From: Oxytricha trifallax | Lineage: Eukaryota; Ciliophora; Spirotrichea; Sporadotrichida; Oxytrichidae | DNA length: 64,000 bases | NCBI GenBank assembly: GCA_000711775.1 | Contig: ARYC01001395.1 | Span: 40,832 to 104,831, forward strand | Direction of reading: 5' to 3' | Shown here: positions 40,715 to 50,682 of the stretch, one piece after another | Layout: each line of letters starts with the position of its first letter | How positions within the stretch are numbered: the stretch's first letter is position 1 | Notes under the pieces: model-generated | Seen by the model: only the letters and a program-made list of their open reading frames with translations | What the model was told of the DNA's origin: nothing | The model's database searches: none | Position numbers and translations under genes: made by a program

Positions 40715-41429
40715 TAAGTTGGTGCAAAAGTTATTTCCACAAAAAACGTCAAAATCCTAAGTCGTTTCACGATTATTTTTAGAAATTATTGATCCATTTG
40801 ATCATCTCACCCCCATAAATAATATCATTCTTTGTTAAAACTTACTTATCATCTTCTGAATCGAACTCCTTTATGACATTTGAAACTATTATACTTTCAA
40901 AATATCTATCGTTATTTCAAAAATATTTGTCTCTGGGATGTATATTTGATACTAGTAAAATAATAATATTATTTTTCATAATTGAATCTAATTAGTCAAT
41001 TAAGAACAAATATTGGAATTAAGGACATCATTATATTGGTTAAAACTAATGATGTTTGGAATAAAATCAAACTTGCACACTGTGATAAGTAAACATCATT
41101 AGTTTTAACCAATATAATGATGTCCTTAATTCCAATATTTGTTCTTAATTGACTAATTAGATTCAATTATGAAAACATATTTTATTATTTTACTAGTATC
41201 AAATATCCATCCCAGAGACAAATATTTTTAAAATAATAATAGATATTTTGAAAGTATAATAGTTTATGTCATAAAGGATTTCGATTCAGAAGATGAGAAG
41301 TAATTTTAACAAATAATGATATTATTTATGGGGGTGGAATGATCAAATGGATGAATTATGTCAAAAAATGATCATGAACCGACTTAGGATTTTGATGTTT
41401 TTTGTGGAAATAACTTTTGCACCAACTTA
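40715..41429. mobile_element. Mariner-type foldback MITE, TA flanked
   Basis: The element is 40717-41427 (711 bp). It is almost entirely two inverted arms (about 40717-41057 and 41091-41427) around a 33-bp spacer. Both ends read AGTTGGTGCAAAAGTTATTT and are flanked by TA (40715-40716, 41428-41429). The end closely resembles known mariner terminal repeats containing TTGGTGCAAAAGTAATTGC. That comparison is from memory of the mariner/MADE1 family and should be checked. There is no transposase inside; it would need mobilisation in trans. The arms differ by scattered substitutions, so the insertion is not very recent. Confidence 0.85.
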
Positions 41430-41967
41430 GGATTTCTAAAATTCTTTTTCACCGATTAAGATCCCCCTCATACTACTTAAATAAATAGTAAATGCTCATA
41501 TCATCGTTTTTAAAAAAAAGTAATTTCTAATCAAAATTTATTACTTTATCAGTTAATTGAGTTAAATATCGATTGTTAAATAAATCAAAATATAATGTAG
41601 GAGTTCCTGATAATTAATTTAAATTTTAATGTTAATTTAAGGAAATTTAAAAATAAATGGCAAAATTTAATCATTAAATTGTTCCTTTAATCCAAATTGC
41701 TTCTGCATTATTAACTTATTGTATAGCAACGATTTAATGGAATATCAAACTATTTAACTTTTATTCATTGAAAATTTATTTAACATAATTATAAACTAAT
41801 AATTTATAATATTACTAAAAAACATAAAAATAGGAAAATTATAAATAAAATTAATCAGTTTAAAGTATATTATTACAACTGTCACTAATTATATTGATTG
41901 ATAATTTTAATTTGATTTAAATTAAGACCAAATTTGATAATTAGTGAAAAATTGTGAAATATTATAA

Positions 41968-42644
41968 TATTTAGACTTGGGTTTAATTATTTGCACAAAT
42001 CTGCAAAATATAATTAGTTATATAATTAGAAATGAAAGTCGGTTTGTACTTTTCTGAAACCGAGATATTTTCTATTTTACTTACTGGGTAATACGGAGAC
42101 TCTGATGGTGTAGCATAGGAAACCTAATTAAATTTCTTGTGACTAGTTATAAAGATGTTAAAGGTGTTATAGAAGAGGTCTCTTGCACTAATGCCATAAC
42201 ATGAATCGTTTATGTAGAATGTGTTTGCTATCTGTAAGTATGATTGTGTTGTTACATGCTCTGCGTTGCTATAGGAATGATGGTTCATGCTGATACAGTA
42301 AGCTATATGTTTCAATCATAACTGACTCTAAAGGAAACCTTAAACCACAGCTTCTTAAGCTTGGGGACAATATATATTTATACCAGCTTTAATGCGGCGT
42401 ATTATAGTTCTTATTGAAAGATGCTGAAGGTATAGATCCCATATACGTTGATTAAAGTTGCGATTAAGAAGAAATTTCCATAGCTTTTCATGATAAATCT
42501 CTCAACATGCCTGCCACCACTGTCGATAATCATTAAAGACACGGCTATTGAGAAGAAATGATAAGTAAGGTATTTCTAATTATATAATTATAAAATAATT
42601 ATATTTTGCAGATTTGTGCAAATAATTAAACCCAAGTCTAAATA
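41968..42644. mobile_element. Nested TA-targeting element with terminal inverted repeats
   Basis: The element is 41970-42642 (673 bp), flanked by TA on both sides. Terminal inverted repeats of about 50-70 bp start TTTAGACTTGGGTTTAATT and contain GCACAAATCTGC. Removing the element and one TA restores GAAATATTATAATAAAAGAA, which matches the intact opposite arm (GAAATAATATAATAAAAGAA in complement), so the boundaries and TA duplication are well supported. The TA target and the terminal repeats indicate a Tc1/mariner-type element. Its GC-richer core carries the minus-strand ORF described separately. Confidence 0.85.
41970..42565 (-). CDS. ORF of the nested element, helix-turn-helix-like, two in-frame TGAs
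   Basis: In ciliate code one minus-strand frame runs through the whole core with TGA only at 42502-42504 and 42316-42318. These are exactly in frame with each other, so no frameshift is needed. Visible parts are VFNDYRQWWQAC, EIYHEKLWKFLLNRNFNQR, then IWDLYLQHLSIRTIIRRIK, which has the feel of a transposase helix-turn-helix (inference), then KHIAYCISMNHHSYSNAEH and SYATPSESPYYPVSK. The frame runs on into the left terminal repeat without a stop. It may be a small DNA-binding protein of the transposon family or an N-terminal transposase remnant. No DDE motif is present. It is either decayed (two nonsense codons) or uses UGA as sense. Confidence 0.5.
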
Positions 42645-42789
42645 AAAGAATTTAAAAAATAGGATGAAGAAAATATGAAATAAATACTAGAATATTGTTT
42701 CCAATAACAATTGAAAATGAAAGAAATATATTGAAAAGAAGATGCTATTTTGTAATTTTCTTAAAAGAATTGAGGGCTATAAATAATTC

Positions 42790-43185
42790 TCAAAAATCAT
42801 CATCATTTGTTAATTGCTTGCTCTTCTCTGAAACGTAGATCCATCGAGGAACTTTCTGTTATCCTTATCTCCGATTTTGCAGACTTGGAAGATTTGTGCG
42901 CAGCCGAAGGAGACGTGTTGGTTGTCAATGACTTCGAAGATGAGCTTGGTCCTTAAGGTCTGAGTTCATTCTGACGGTGCAGCCTGGGAACAAATCGACC
43001 TTTTTTGGCTTGATTTCCACCGAGGAAGTTCTTGACCTCAATGAACTTGCCATCCTTGGGAATCACTACGTTGATGGGGAAATGAGCATGTACCAGTCTC
43101 TTCTTATATCTGTGACCCTACACTCATCACTATTAGGAAAAGCTTACCATTGCCAATAAAGCACATTTCAATAACAAGAAATTTC
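42790..43185 (-). pseudogene. uL6 (60S ribosomal protein L9) fragment, frameshifted
   Basis: Reading leftward, [15 protein letters not shown] and [10 protein letters not shown] (43018-43109) match the conserved middle of eukaryotic uL6/RPL9. This is followed in another frame by [10 protein letters not shown], in another by KLIFEVIDNQHVSFGCAQ with KIGDKDNRKFLDG (42839-42947), and after one more shift by YVSEKSK and a natural acidic C terminus ending at TGA 42790-42792. At least three 1-nt shifts and a small deletion upstream of the HFPIN block make it a pseudogene. The N-terminal half of the protein is missing. It sits inside the composite inverted-repeat element directly after the Cys-rich fragment and in the same orientation. 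UGA as the terminal stop is informative for the code. Confidence 0.85.
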
Positions 43186-43187
43186 TA

Positions 43188-43567
43188 TGCCAATTCCGCT
43201 TCAACTAAGTGGAATTCATTGCAGTGGTGGTCACTGGTGCAGTCATTGTGTGATTGACATCTTTCAGCTTGAGAAGGTGGGTGAACTGGGTCTCCGTTGA
43301 TGCAGAAACCGAATTCGTTGCAGTGGGTGTGCTAATCACAGACTCCAGTTGGGTTCTTTCTACCGCAGGTCTTCATAGCGGTGACTGGTTGTTGTAGGCA
43401 TTTGACTGGGGATCAGCGTGGATGCAGTAATTGAACTCATTGCACTTTAAGCCAGTTGGGCAGGCAGTTTAATTGCACTAATGAATTTGGCCAACACCAA
43501 CGAGTTGTTCGTACTTGTACCTTCCAAAGATATGCTTGATGCTGAGTGAGATAATAACCTTCTTCAT
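43188..43567 (-). pseudogene. Cys-rich secreted-protein gene fragment
   Basis: From ATG 43565-43567 (MKKVIISLS, weakly signal-peptide-like) the frame contains TAG/TAA Gln codons and a first Cys module (CPTGLKCNEFNYC). After a 1-nt shift near 43375-43395 there are two more modules (GVCDQHTHCNEFGFCI and CQSHNDCTSDHHCNEF). The repeated HCNEF signature shows three related modules of about 35-40 residues, as in extracellular Cys-rich ciliate proteins; the family name is not known to me. The third module runs without a proper end into the uL6 fragment, so this is a truncated captured piece. GC is clearly above background. Confidence 0.75.
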
Positions 43568-44049
43568 TTATTAAGGGATTCTAATCAATAATAAATTATA
43601 ATAGTGTAAGAGCTGTAATTAAGTTTTCAAGTATATCACAAAGTATTTTAATTAATTTCTTTTAATCCTATATTTTAAATTCTTTTATTATATTATTTCA
43701 CAATTCTTCACTAATTATCAAATTTGGTCTTAATTTAAATCAAATTAAAATTATCAATCAATATATTTAGTGACAGTTGTAATAATATACTTTAAACTGA
43801 TTAATTTTATTTATAATTTTCCTGTTTTTAATTTTTTTAGTAATATTATAAATTATTAGTTTATAATTATGTTAAATAAATCCTAATTTTATATGAAGTT
43901 TAAATCATAATTTTAATTGAAATATCTTCAACGATCACCTTTTCTAACTAAGTTAGGTAAAATATATATATATTTATAAATATGAAGATTTTTGAGCTTC
44001 TATGAGATCTTGTTTCCTTTTATAGTTTATAATTTATTATTTTTCTTAT

Positions 44050-44578
44050 ATTATTTTGGGGGGAAAGTTTCCTGCACCGGTTTATGATAAAAAAAAAATT
44101 TTAGGGAAGTTTCCTGCACTTTTTTTAAAATTTTCTTTTTATTATTAAATTTTTATTTTTTACAACTTTCAACAAACTTTCGAACTATTTCCTTGATATA
44201 ATGATATATTATTTATTAATCAATTATTCATTATCTCTCTCTTCAGATTCCAACAACTCTGACATATTTCATCTGATATATTTAGGTTTGTGTCTCTAAA
44301 CCATTACACTGTCCTCTCTGTACTCATAGTAATTCTAAATATTGTATCCAATTATTATTGATATTCTGATTCATTTTATCTTGTTCTTAACATGCCTATA
44401 TAATATTAGACTATTTTTATTAAACTACTTTATATATATATATCCTTTAAATATTAAAAGGTCATAAAAATGCTAAATTTTTTATTTTTATATAAAATTT
44501 ATTAAATTTTATATACAAATAAAAAAAGTGCAGGAAACTTCCTCAAGTGCAGGAAACTTTCCCCCCCCCCATTATTTT
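44050..44578. mobile_element. MITE with G/C-run ends and 8-bp target duplication
   Basis: The element is 44058-44570 (513 bp). The left end reads GGGGGGAAAGTTTCCTGCAC and the right end is its complement. The 8-mer ATTATTTT flanks both sides (44050-44057, 44571-44578). A second copy of the GGGAAGTTTCCTGCAC motif lies just inside each end (about 44103 and 44528), so the termini are themselves duplicated. The interior is AT-rich without a gene. An 8-bp duplication again suggests a hAT-like mechanism (inference). A diverged relative lies at 30654-31047. Confidence 0.8.
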
Positions 44579-44652
44579 TATTTACATCTTATATTTTGCA
44601 TTAACTAATTAAAAAATTCAAATAAGTGAGTGAATTATTTTTCAATAAAAGG

Positions 44653-45209
44653 GGTATATTTGTCCTCCATATAAATAATTTTTTTCAGTGTAGTTTTTCT
44701 TGTCCTGCGGGCGGCTATTACATATTATTATTTATTTTTATTAGATTCACTTCATCCGTCTTCATTTTTGTGTACATGCTCCCATATGAAAATATTTGAA
44801 ACTCCAAACAATGTTATTCTTATATATATATAATATTAAATATTTGTAGATAAGAAATTTTTTTTGTAACATTCATATTATTGTACTTTTAATAAGTTAA
44901 CCATAAAATTACTTATTTAACTGGAATGTATATTTATTTTAATTTTATGGTTAACTTATTAAAAGTACAATAATATGAATGTTACAAAAAAAAATTCTTA
45001 TATAAGATTAACATTTGTTTGGAGTTTTAAATATTTTCATATGGGAGCATGTACACAAAAATGATGACGGATGTAGTGAATCTTTTAATCATAATATGTA
45101 ATAGCCGCCCGCAGGACAAGAAAAATTACACTGAAAAAAATTATTTATATGGAGGTGGGGGGGCTCGGTTTGGGGGTCAGGGGGGGCTCGGGGTGAACAT
45201 ATACTAATA
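44653..45209. mobile_element. Foldback element with GCCCGCAGGAC core and G-rich tail
   Basis: The arms are inverted copies meeting at about 44936: TCTTGTCCTGCGGGCGGCTA on the left near 44699 and its complement near 45104, and CATGCTCCCATATGAAAATA on the left near 44776 with its complement near 45030. The right end continues into a G-run tract (45156-45201) of GGGGGGGCTCGG-type repeats. The left end lacks this tract and shows only GTCCTCC. The conserved core places it with 47434-48398 and 30240-30450. No gene is inside. Confidence 0.75.
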
Positions 45210-47433
45210 ATAAAATGGGATCAAAGTAGGAAGTTTATGTAATCTTACGGATGATTATTTCAGAGCATTTATAAATTCAATTATTAATTAGGATACAAGT
45301 CTTGTTTAGAAAAAAAGAATCAATCGTCAAAACATGAAGAGTTCTAATTTTATATGTAATAGCTAATTTGGTTGTATCTTTGGTAAAAGCAATTAAATTA
45401 AATATCTAATTTATTAACTGATTTTTTTTCTTATTTTTCATTCCAAAGCCAGCATAATTTCGAGGTCATTAATTAATTATATATTTATTTCTATTACAAA
45501 TGCTGCAATAATAAAAAATTCTAAATTACTAATTATAAATATTATCTCGTAGTTAAATTTTTAAATTCTATTATTTCTCTACATAGAGTATCGGCAAACA
45601 AGTGCCCTTTTAAGAATCGTAAAACTATGATTGTTTTTCAATATATTTTATATTTGCATCTATCAAATAATGCATATATTATAATAAAGAATTTAATAAA
45701 ATTATAACTGATTTTTAAGTTATAAATTTAAATAATTCCTAAGAAAATTATTTTAATTTGTTATCAATCTATAAAATTTTAAATAACTTATAAATTTGAA
45801 TTCAAATGCATTTTAGATTTCTTTCATGCTCATTGTATTACATACCCCTTTACATGATGATATTTTTGCTACTACTTATACATATTAAATCTTTTTTTTC
45901 GATAAATAATCATGAATTTTTAAAAAAGTTATTATTAAAATCAATATTTACCACATACTATTTTTATTTAATTACTCTATTATTTACTATAAAGATTTCG
46001 TATTAATTATTCTTTAAAATTAGTAAAAACTACAATTCATATTTGAAGAGTCTTAAATTTACTCATTATTAGAAGTCAATTGATATCAATAATATATAAT
46101 TTAAAATATATAGATTTTATTGATATTTTTATTCATAGTTTCTTTATATTCTTCGAAAAAAATATTAGTATTATAAATGTTACAATTTAGTAATTTAAAA
46201 AAGAAATTAATAATAAAAACTTATTTCTTATTCAAAGGCTTTTTTACCTAAAATATAATGCATTATTTTTAAATCACTAAAATTTTATTATTAACATGTA
46301 CCTAAAGTTTATTGAAAATTTATATGTTTATTAAAAGATATGCTAAATAGTTTTAATAATACAAGCGAAACGATAGGATTTTATCAAATAATTTATTTTA
46401 TTATTTTAATTAATAAATAATTAAGATTATTTTTCATATCTCATAAATTATGCTAAAAATAGAAATAAAGTAAGATATATGTATTCTTACTAATAAAAAG
46501 AAATATATTAAAAAATAGAGTGTTTTATATAAGAAAAATAATAAATTATACTTTAAGAAATTTTATAATATAGGATGGGGTATTTAGATATAGATGCAGT
46601 GGGAATAAGTTAAAACTCTATAGATTTCAAATTAATTAAATAAAATAAAGTATAAATTTATATTTATTATCATATTTGACAGCTTCAGTATTCCCCGCAC
46701 CTAAAGTAATATTCTTCTCAATATTGAAGGAATACATATGAGTTCTGTAAATTATGTTTATAATATAAATTAAATCATAAATTAATTAGAGTTAACTCTC
46801 TCTTTATACCTCACAATTTGAATCTTATATATATATATATATTTAATATATTTGCTGGACATATTAAATTGACGGCACTATTTATTAATCTCTTCTCTTG
46901 AGTAGATTAATAAATATTTTAAGGTATCAAACTCAGTTTAACAAATCATTAAAAATTAAAAACTATTATACTTCTGGATATAAAAATTTAAAACTAAAGT
47001 CCATCTAATTTTTAATCCTTAAATCGTTGAATCGCTTAAGGCAAAGGAAATTAAAAAAGAGATCAAAATTTAATTAGAGATCTCTAATATCTAATAATAA
47101 TCAGTATTAATTATTACTCAAATATGTATAATAAATAGAGGCCATAAATTAATAAAGATGGCATTAGATTTTTTAGAAGTATTTACCTACCCTACTTTTA
47201 TTTTGATCAATATGTGTTTTTGAAATTTTTATATTTTTGCTTCCATCATTTGCATTCAAGATAACGAAGTCGTAGATTGTGTTTCATCGTCGCTCAACAA
47301 ATATTAGTAATAATTAATACTAATTCAATATAATGATTGTTTTTAATGTTTCATGGAATATTTAATTAGTTATTTAATAATTTTAATTTATATAATTATA
47401 ATTAATTTTCAAATCTAAATCTATTTATTCAAT
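45210..47433. other. AT-rich DNA, nothing recognised
   Basis: A 66-codon standard-code frame at 45806-46006 is low complexity (hydrophobic, Phe/Leu/Ile-rich) and not called. TA runs lie near 46828. No gene, RNA or repeat is supported. Confidence 0.5.
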
Positions 47434-48398
47434 AATACTTGTTCTGACCCAGACCCCCCTCCCCCTCAGCCGAGACCCCTCCTCCCCCCTCAACCGAGAC
47501 CCCCTCCCCCCCTCAAACTGAGAATCCCCTTTTATTATAGTTTTTTTATGAATTTAATTTTTTACTCAGAATAAATTTCTTGCCCTTCGGGCAGATATTA
47601 CTATTAAAAATATATTTTGATAAGTTCCACTACGTCCGTCGACTTTTGTTTAGAACATACTCCCATAGGGAAATATTTATAATAAGGTTTAATTTTGACT
47701 ATCATGATTAATATAATGATTTAATTGATAGACATAAATTTGAATTCAAGATTTTTTATAACTTAAATCACTTACACTCTACTGTATAGTAAAAATCAAT
47801 ATAAAAATTTTTCCTATTATTTTTAACTTCATTTAAATATAAAATTTTTTGAATTATTTCTTATTTAGTTAATTACTATTAAAATCATATTTCTTAAGCT
47901 TAGTTTATTGAAAAATTAAAGACAATTTTTTATTTTTAGGATTACCATTTAAATATATATATATGAATAAAATATGATTTTAATAGTAAATAAAGAAATA
48001 ATAAAAAAAGTTTTATATTTAAATGAAGTTAAAAATAATAGGAAAAATTTTTATATTAATTTTTACTATACAGTAGAGTGTAAGTGATTAAAGTTATAAA
48101 AAATCTTGAATTCAAATTTATGTCTATCAATTAAATCATTATATTAATCATGATAGTCAAAATTAAACCTTATTATAAATATTTCCCTATGGGAGTATGT
48201 ACTAAACAAAAGTCGACGGACGTAGTGGAACTTATCAAAATATATTTTTAATAGTAATATCTGCCCGAAGGGCAAGAAATTTATTCTGAGTAAAAAATAA
48301 ATTCATAAAAAAACTATAATAAAAGGGGATTCTCAGTTTGAGGGGGGAGGGGGGGTCTAGGTTGAGGAGGGGAGGGGGTCTCGGTCAGAACAAATACT
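47434..48398. mobile_element. 953-bp foldback element with C/G-run tandem ends, AATACT duplication
   Basis: The element is 47440-48392, starting TGTTCTGACC and ending with the complement. AATACT flanks both sides (47434-47439, 48393-48398). Nearly the whole length is two inverted arms around about 47916. Each end begins with three to four copies of a C-rich unit of about 20 bp (GAGACCCCCTCCCCCC-like; G-rich on the right arm). Next come a TTGCCCTTCGGGCAGATATTA block (a short perfect hairpin, CCCTTCGGG), CCACTACGTCCGTCGAC, then CATACTCCCATAGGGAAATA. The near-identity of the arms suggests recent origin or gene conversion. There is no coding capacity. Confidence 0.88.
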
Positions 48399-48610
48399 TT
48401 AGACTATTTAAAAATTATATAGACTTTCTTCATGAAATTTCTATTTCTCAGCAAATTTAAAAATAAATTAAATCGCCTATCCTACTTTCTATTTTTAGAA
48501 TCCAACTTTAATTATAATGTTATGTTTTGTAAAAATCTATTAAATTCTTAAAATAAACTCAAAATATATCTACTTACTCCATTTAATTACTTTTGACTAT
48601 TGATATTTCG

Positions 48611-49168
48611 AGTAATAACCCCTTGCGGTTGGAATCTAAAAAATTTTTAACTTTTTTTTAAATGATCTAAAATGAATTAAAACATCAAATTACATGTTAC
48701 GAATTAAACATGTCGAAAATGACCTCTCTAAGGAATCTATTGCAACCCTGATCATAGTAACATTTTAAATTGACATCGTAATAACTTTATTTTTAATAAA
48801 AATTAAAATTTTATTCTCTATATTTTAGTATAATATATTTGTGAAATTTATCTACTGATTAATTGTTATAATAGCTTATAAAACAAATATTGAGGAAGTA
48901 TAGTGATATTCTTGGTTGCATTAATAAAAAGATTTTCATGATTTTATAACAGTTAATCATTATATCCGAACTTAAATTAGTGAAATCACAAATATATTAG
49001 ACATAAAATATATAGAACATAAATCATAATTTTTATGGGTTGCAATTGATTCCTTGGAAAGGTCATTTTCGACATATTTAATACGTATCATGGAGTTTGA
49101 TGTTTTAAATCATTTTAGATCATTTTATAAAAATGTTTAGCGGCCTACCTCAAGGAGTCATTGTCCCC
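48611..49168. mobile_element. Diverged foldback element
   Basis: Inverted arms are visible from AATAACCCCTTGCGGTTGG (about 48614) to the complement-like CCTACCTCAAGGAGTCATTG (about 49144). Strong internal pairs are AATGACCTCTCTAAGGAATC with its counterpart at about 49048-49070, and AATGATCTAAAATG with CATTTTAGATCATTTTAT. The arms have many substitutions, so this is older than the neighbours. No gene and no clear target duplication. Confidence 0.65.
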
Positions 49169-49441
49169 ATATTTCTTTAGAAAATAACTTAGGAGAAAAA
49201 TAATATTAATAAGACATCAATTAGATCTGCACTATTAATTTTTATCATATAAACTTTTTTTCCTAAGAAATATTATGATACTATATATAAAAACAAATAA
49301 TTTACAATTAAAAAATTAATACTTTTTTAAAAAAATATAAACTAAGTAAAAATTTTAAAGATACAAATAGGAAATTATAAATTGCATTTAATGGTTTAAG
49401 AATTATGGCGACTTATAAAATAAAAATACAAAAAATTGTGA
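49169..49441. other. AT-rich spacer
   Basis: No supported feature before the open frame that begins after TGA 49439-49441. Confidence 0.4.
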
Positions 49442-49570
49442 AAAATAGTTGAAAGTAGAATAGGCGAATTAGTTTAATTTTTAAAAGTGTTTCGAGGTCA
49501 GAATTTCATGAAGTAAGTCAATTATTAAAAAGTAATTATTTGTATTAAATATTCACAATTATTTATTTAG

Positions 49571-50682
49571 GGTAGGTAATTTTAGAGTTTATACATATTT
49601 TTCTTCTTTTAAAAGATTATTTTGGTTTGTACTATTCAAAACCCAAAAAATCTTTTAATGAATTATTTTAGTTATTTTCTTTGTAAGTTATTGGATCATG
49701 CATATTGGGACTATTACTATAAATATTTAGATTATTTAGAGAACAAGAAAATAAAAAATGATAATGATTTTTTACTTTATAAATATTAAGCTATACGACA
49801 CATAAGAAAGGTTAATGGTTTAATTTAAACTATTTCATAATAATATAAAATATGCCAAACATGCCTTAATCATGAAGAAATTTCAGATATGTTAGCAAGT
49901 GAGCTTATATAAAAATTTCTAGATATTTTAAGATGTTCTTATCATTTTTCTTCTTAATCTTATTTTAATTAGCAAAAAGAAAAAGTACTTTATATGATTA
50001 TAAATACAACTTTAATTGAAAAATTCAAAGTATTAATCCACTTTCCTATAGAAGAAAGCTCTAATTTTTTATTTTGAATATTCTGATAAAGAACGGCTCA
50101 CCAATAATTATCATCAATATTTATAAGTGGAATAGTACTATTTTGTTTTCAGTCACACATTGATTTAAATACATATAATTATATATTGATAGTTAAATTT
50201 TATCTTATTTGCCTTAATTTATAATTAATGAGAATTGATATTAATTATAATCAAATTACCACTATTCACATTTTATGTAAATTCTAATAAATTATAAAAT
50301 AGAAATCGAGTGTGTTAATAACATAAATGAAAGAGCTTTAAGAAATACAATTGGATGATAAATTGTAAGGAGTAGTACAATAATTACTAATATTAGATAA
50401 AATCATGAAACTTATGTTCGTTAACCAAGGGGAGGATTTGATAGGAAGAGTAGTACCTGGAGTCTAAATAATTAATAATATAATTGGGAATACTTGGAAT
50501 CATCGAATACTTAAGAAATATATAAATATAGTAATCGATTCAATACTAACATGCTTGAGAGTTCTAAGATGAATTAGTATTCTCAAGAAACTAGATTGTT
50601 ACATAAATTCATGCTAGTGGATATATTGATGTATTATAACAATGAAATCAGTCCGGAAGTTCGTTAATTGTTATTATAATGA
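49571..50682 (+). pseudogene. Long ciliate-code gene relic, hypothetical
   Basis: A single plus-strand frame is open from 49442 with TAA/TAG=Gln. The protein-like part begins around 49640 (LLDHAYWDYYYKYLDYLEN, then CQTCLNHEEISDMLASELI and YMIINTTLIEKFKVLIHF). Two close in-frame TGAs occur at 50075-50077 and 50084-50086. The same frame then continues to MKELQEIQLDDKLQGVVQQ (ATG 50327) and FVNQGEDLIGRVVPGVQII, with TGA at 50570-50572. A +1 shift there gives YSQETRLLHKFMLVDILMY and PEVRQLL, ending at TGA 50680-50682. About 370 codons are thus nearly continuous. The composition suggests a helical, perhaps armadillo/HEAT-like protein, but this is a guess. It is decayed, or uses UGA as sense plus one indel. 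Confidence 0.5.

Larger units (their letters stand above)
41774..43881. mobile_element. Composite inverted-repeat element carrying captured gene fragments
   Basis: The outer arms are inverted copies: 41774-41969 plus 42643-about 42670 on the left, and about 43655-43881 on the right, with ends TTTATTTAACATAATTATAA and complement. The left arm is interrupted by a second element (41970-42642). The right arm shows the uninterrupted version of the same sequence. The interior (about 42700-43600) is GC-richer and holds, on the minus strand, a Cys-rich gene fragment followed by a uL6 ribosomal-protein fragment. This is the architecture of a non-autonomous transposon that has transduplicated host sequence. 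A target duplication for the outer element was not clear. Confidence 0.75.

Noticed and set aside
42977-43159. 60-codon plus-strand ORF
   Set aside because: Antisense of the uL6 fragment, whose minus-strand translation matches conserved uL6 blocks.
45806-46006. 66-codon plus-strand ORF
   Set aside because: Hydrophobic, low-complexity translation of T-rich DNA; no supporting evidence.
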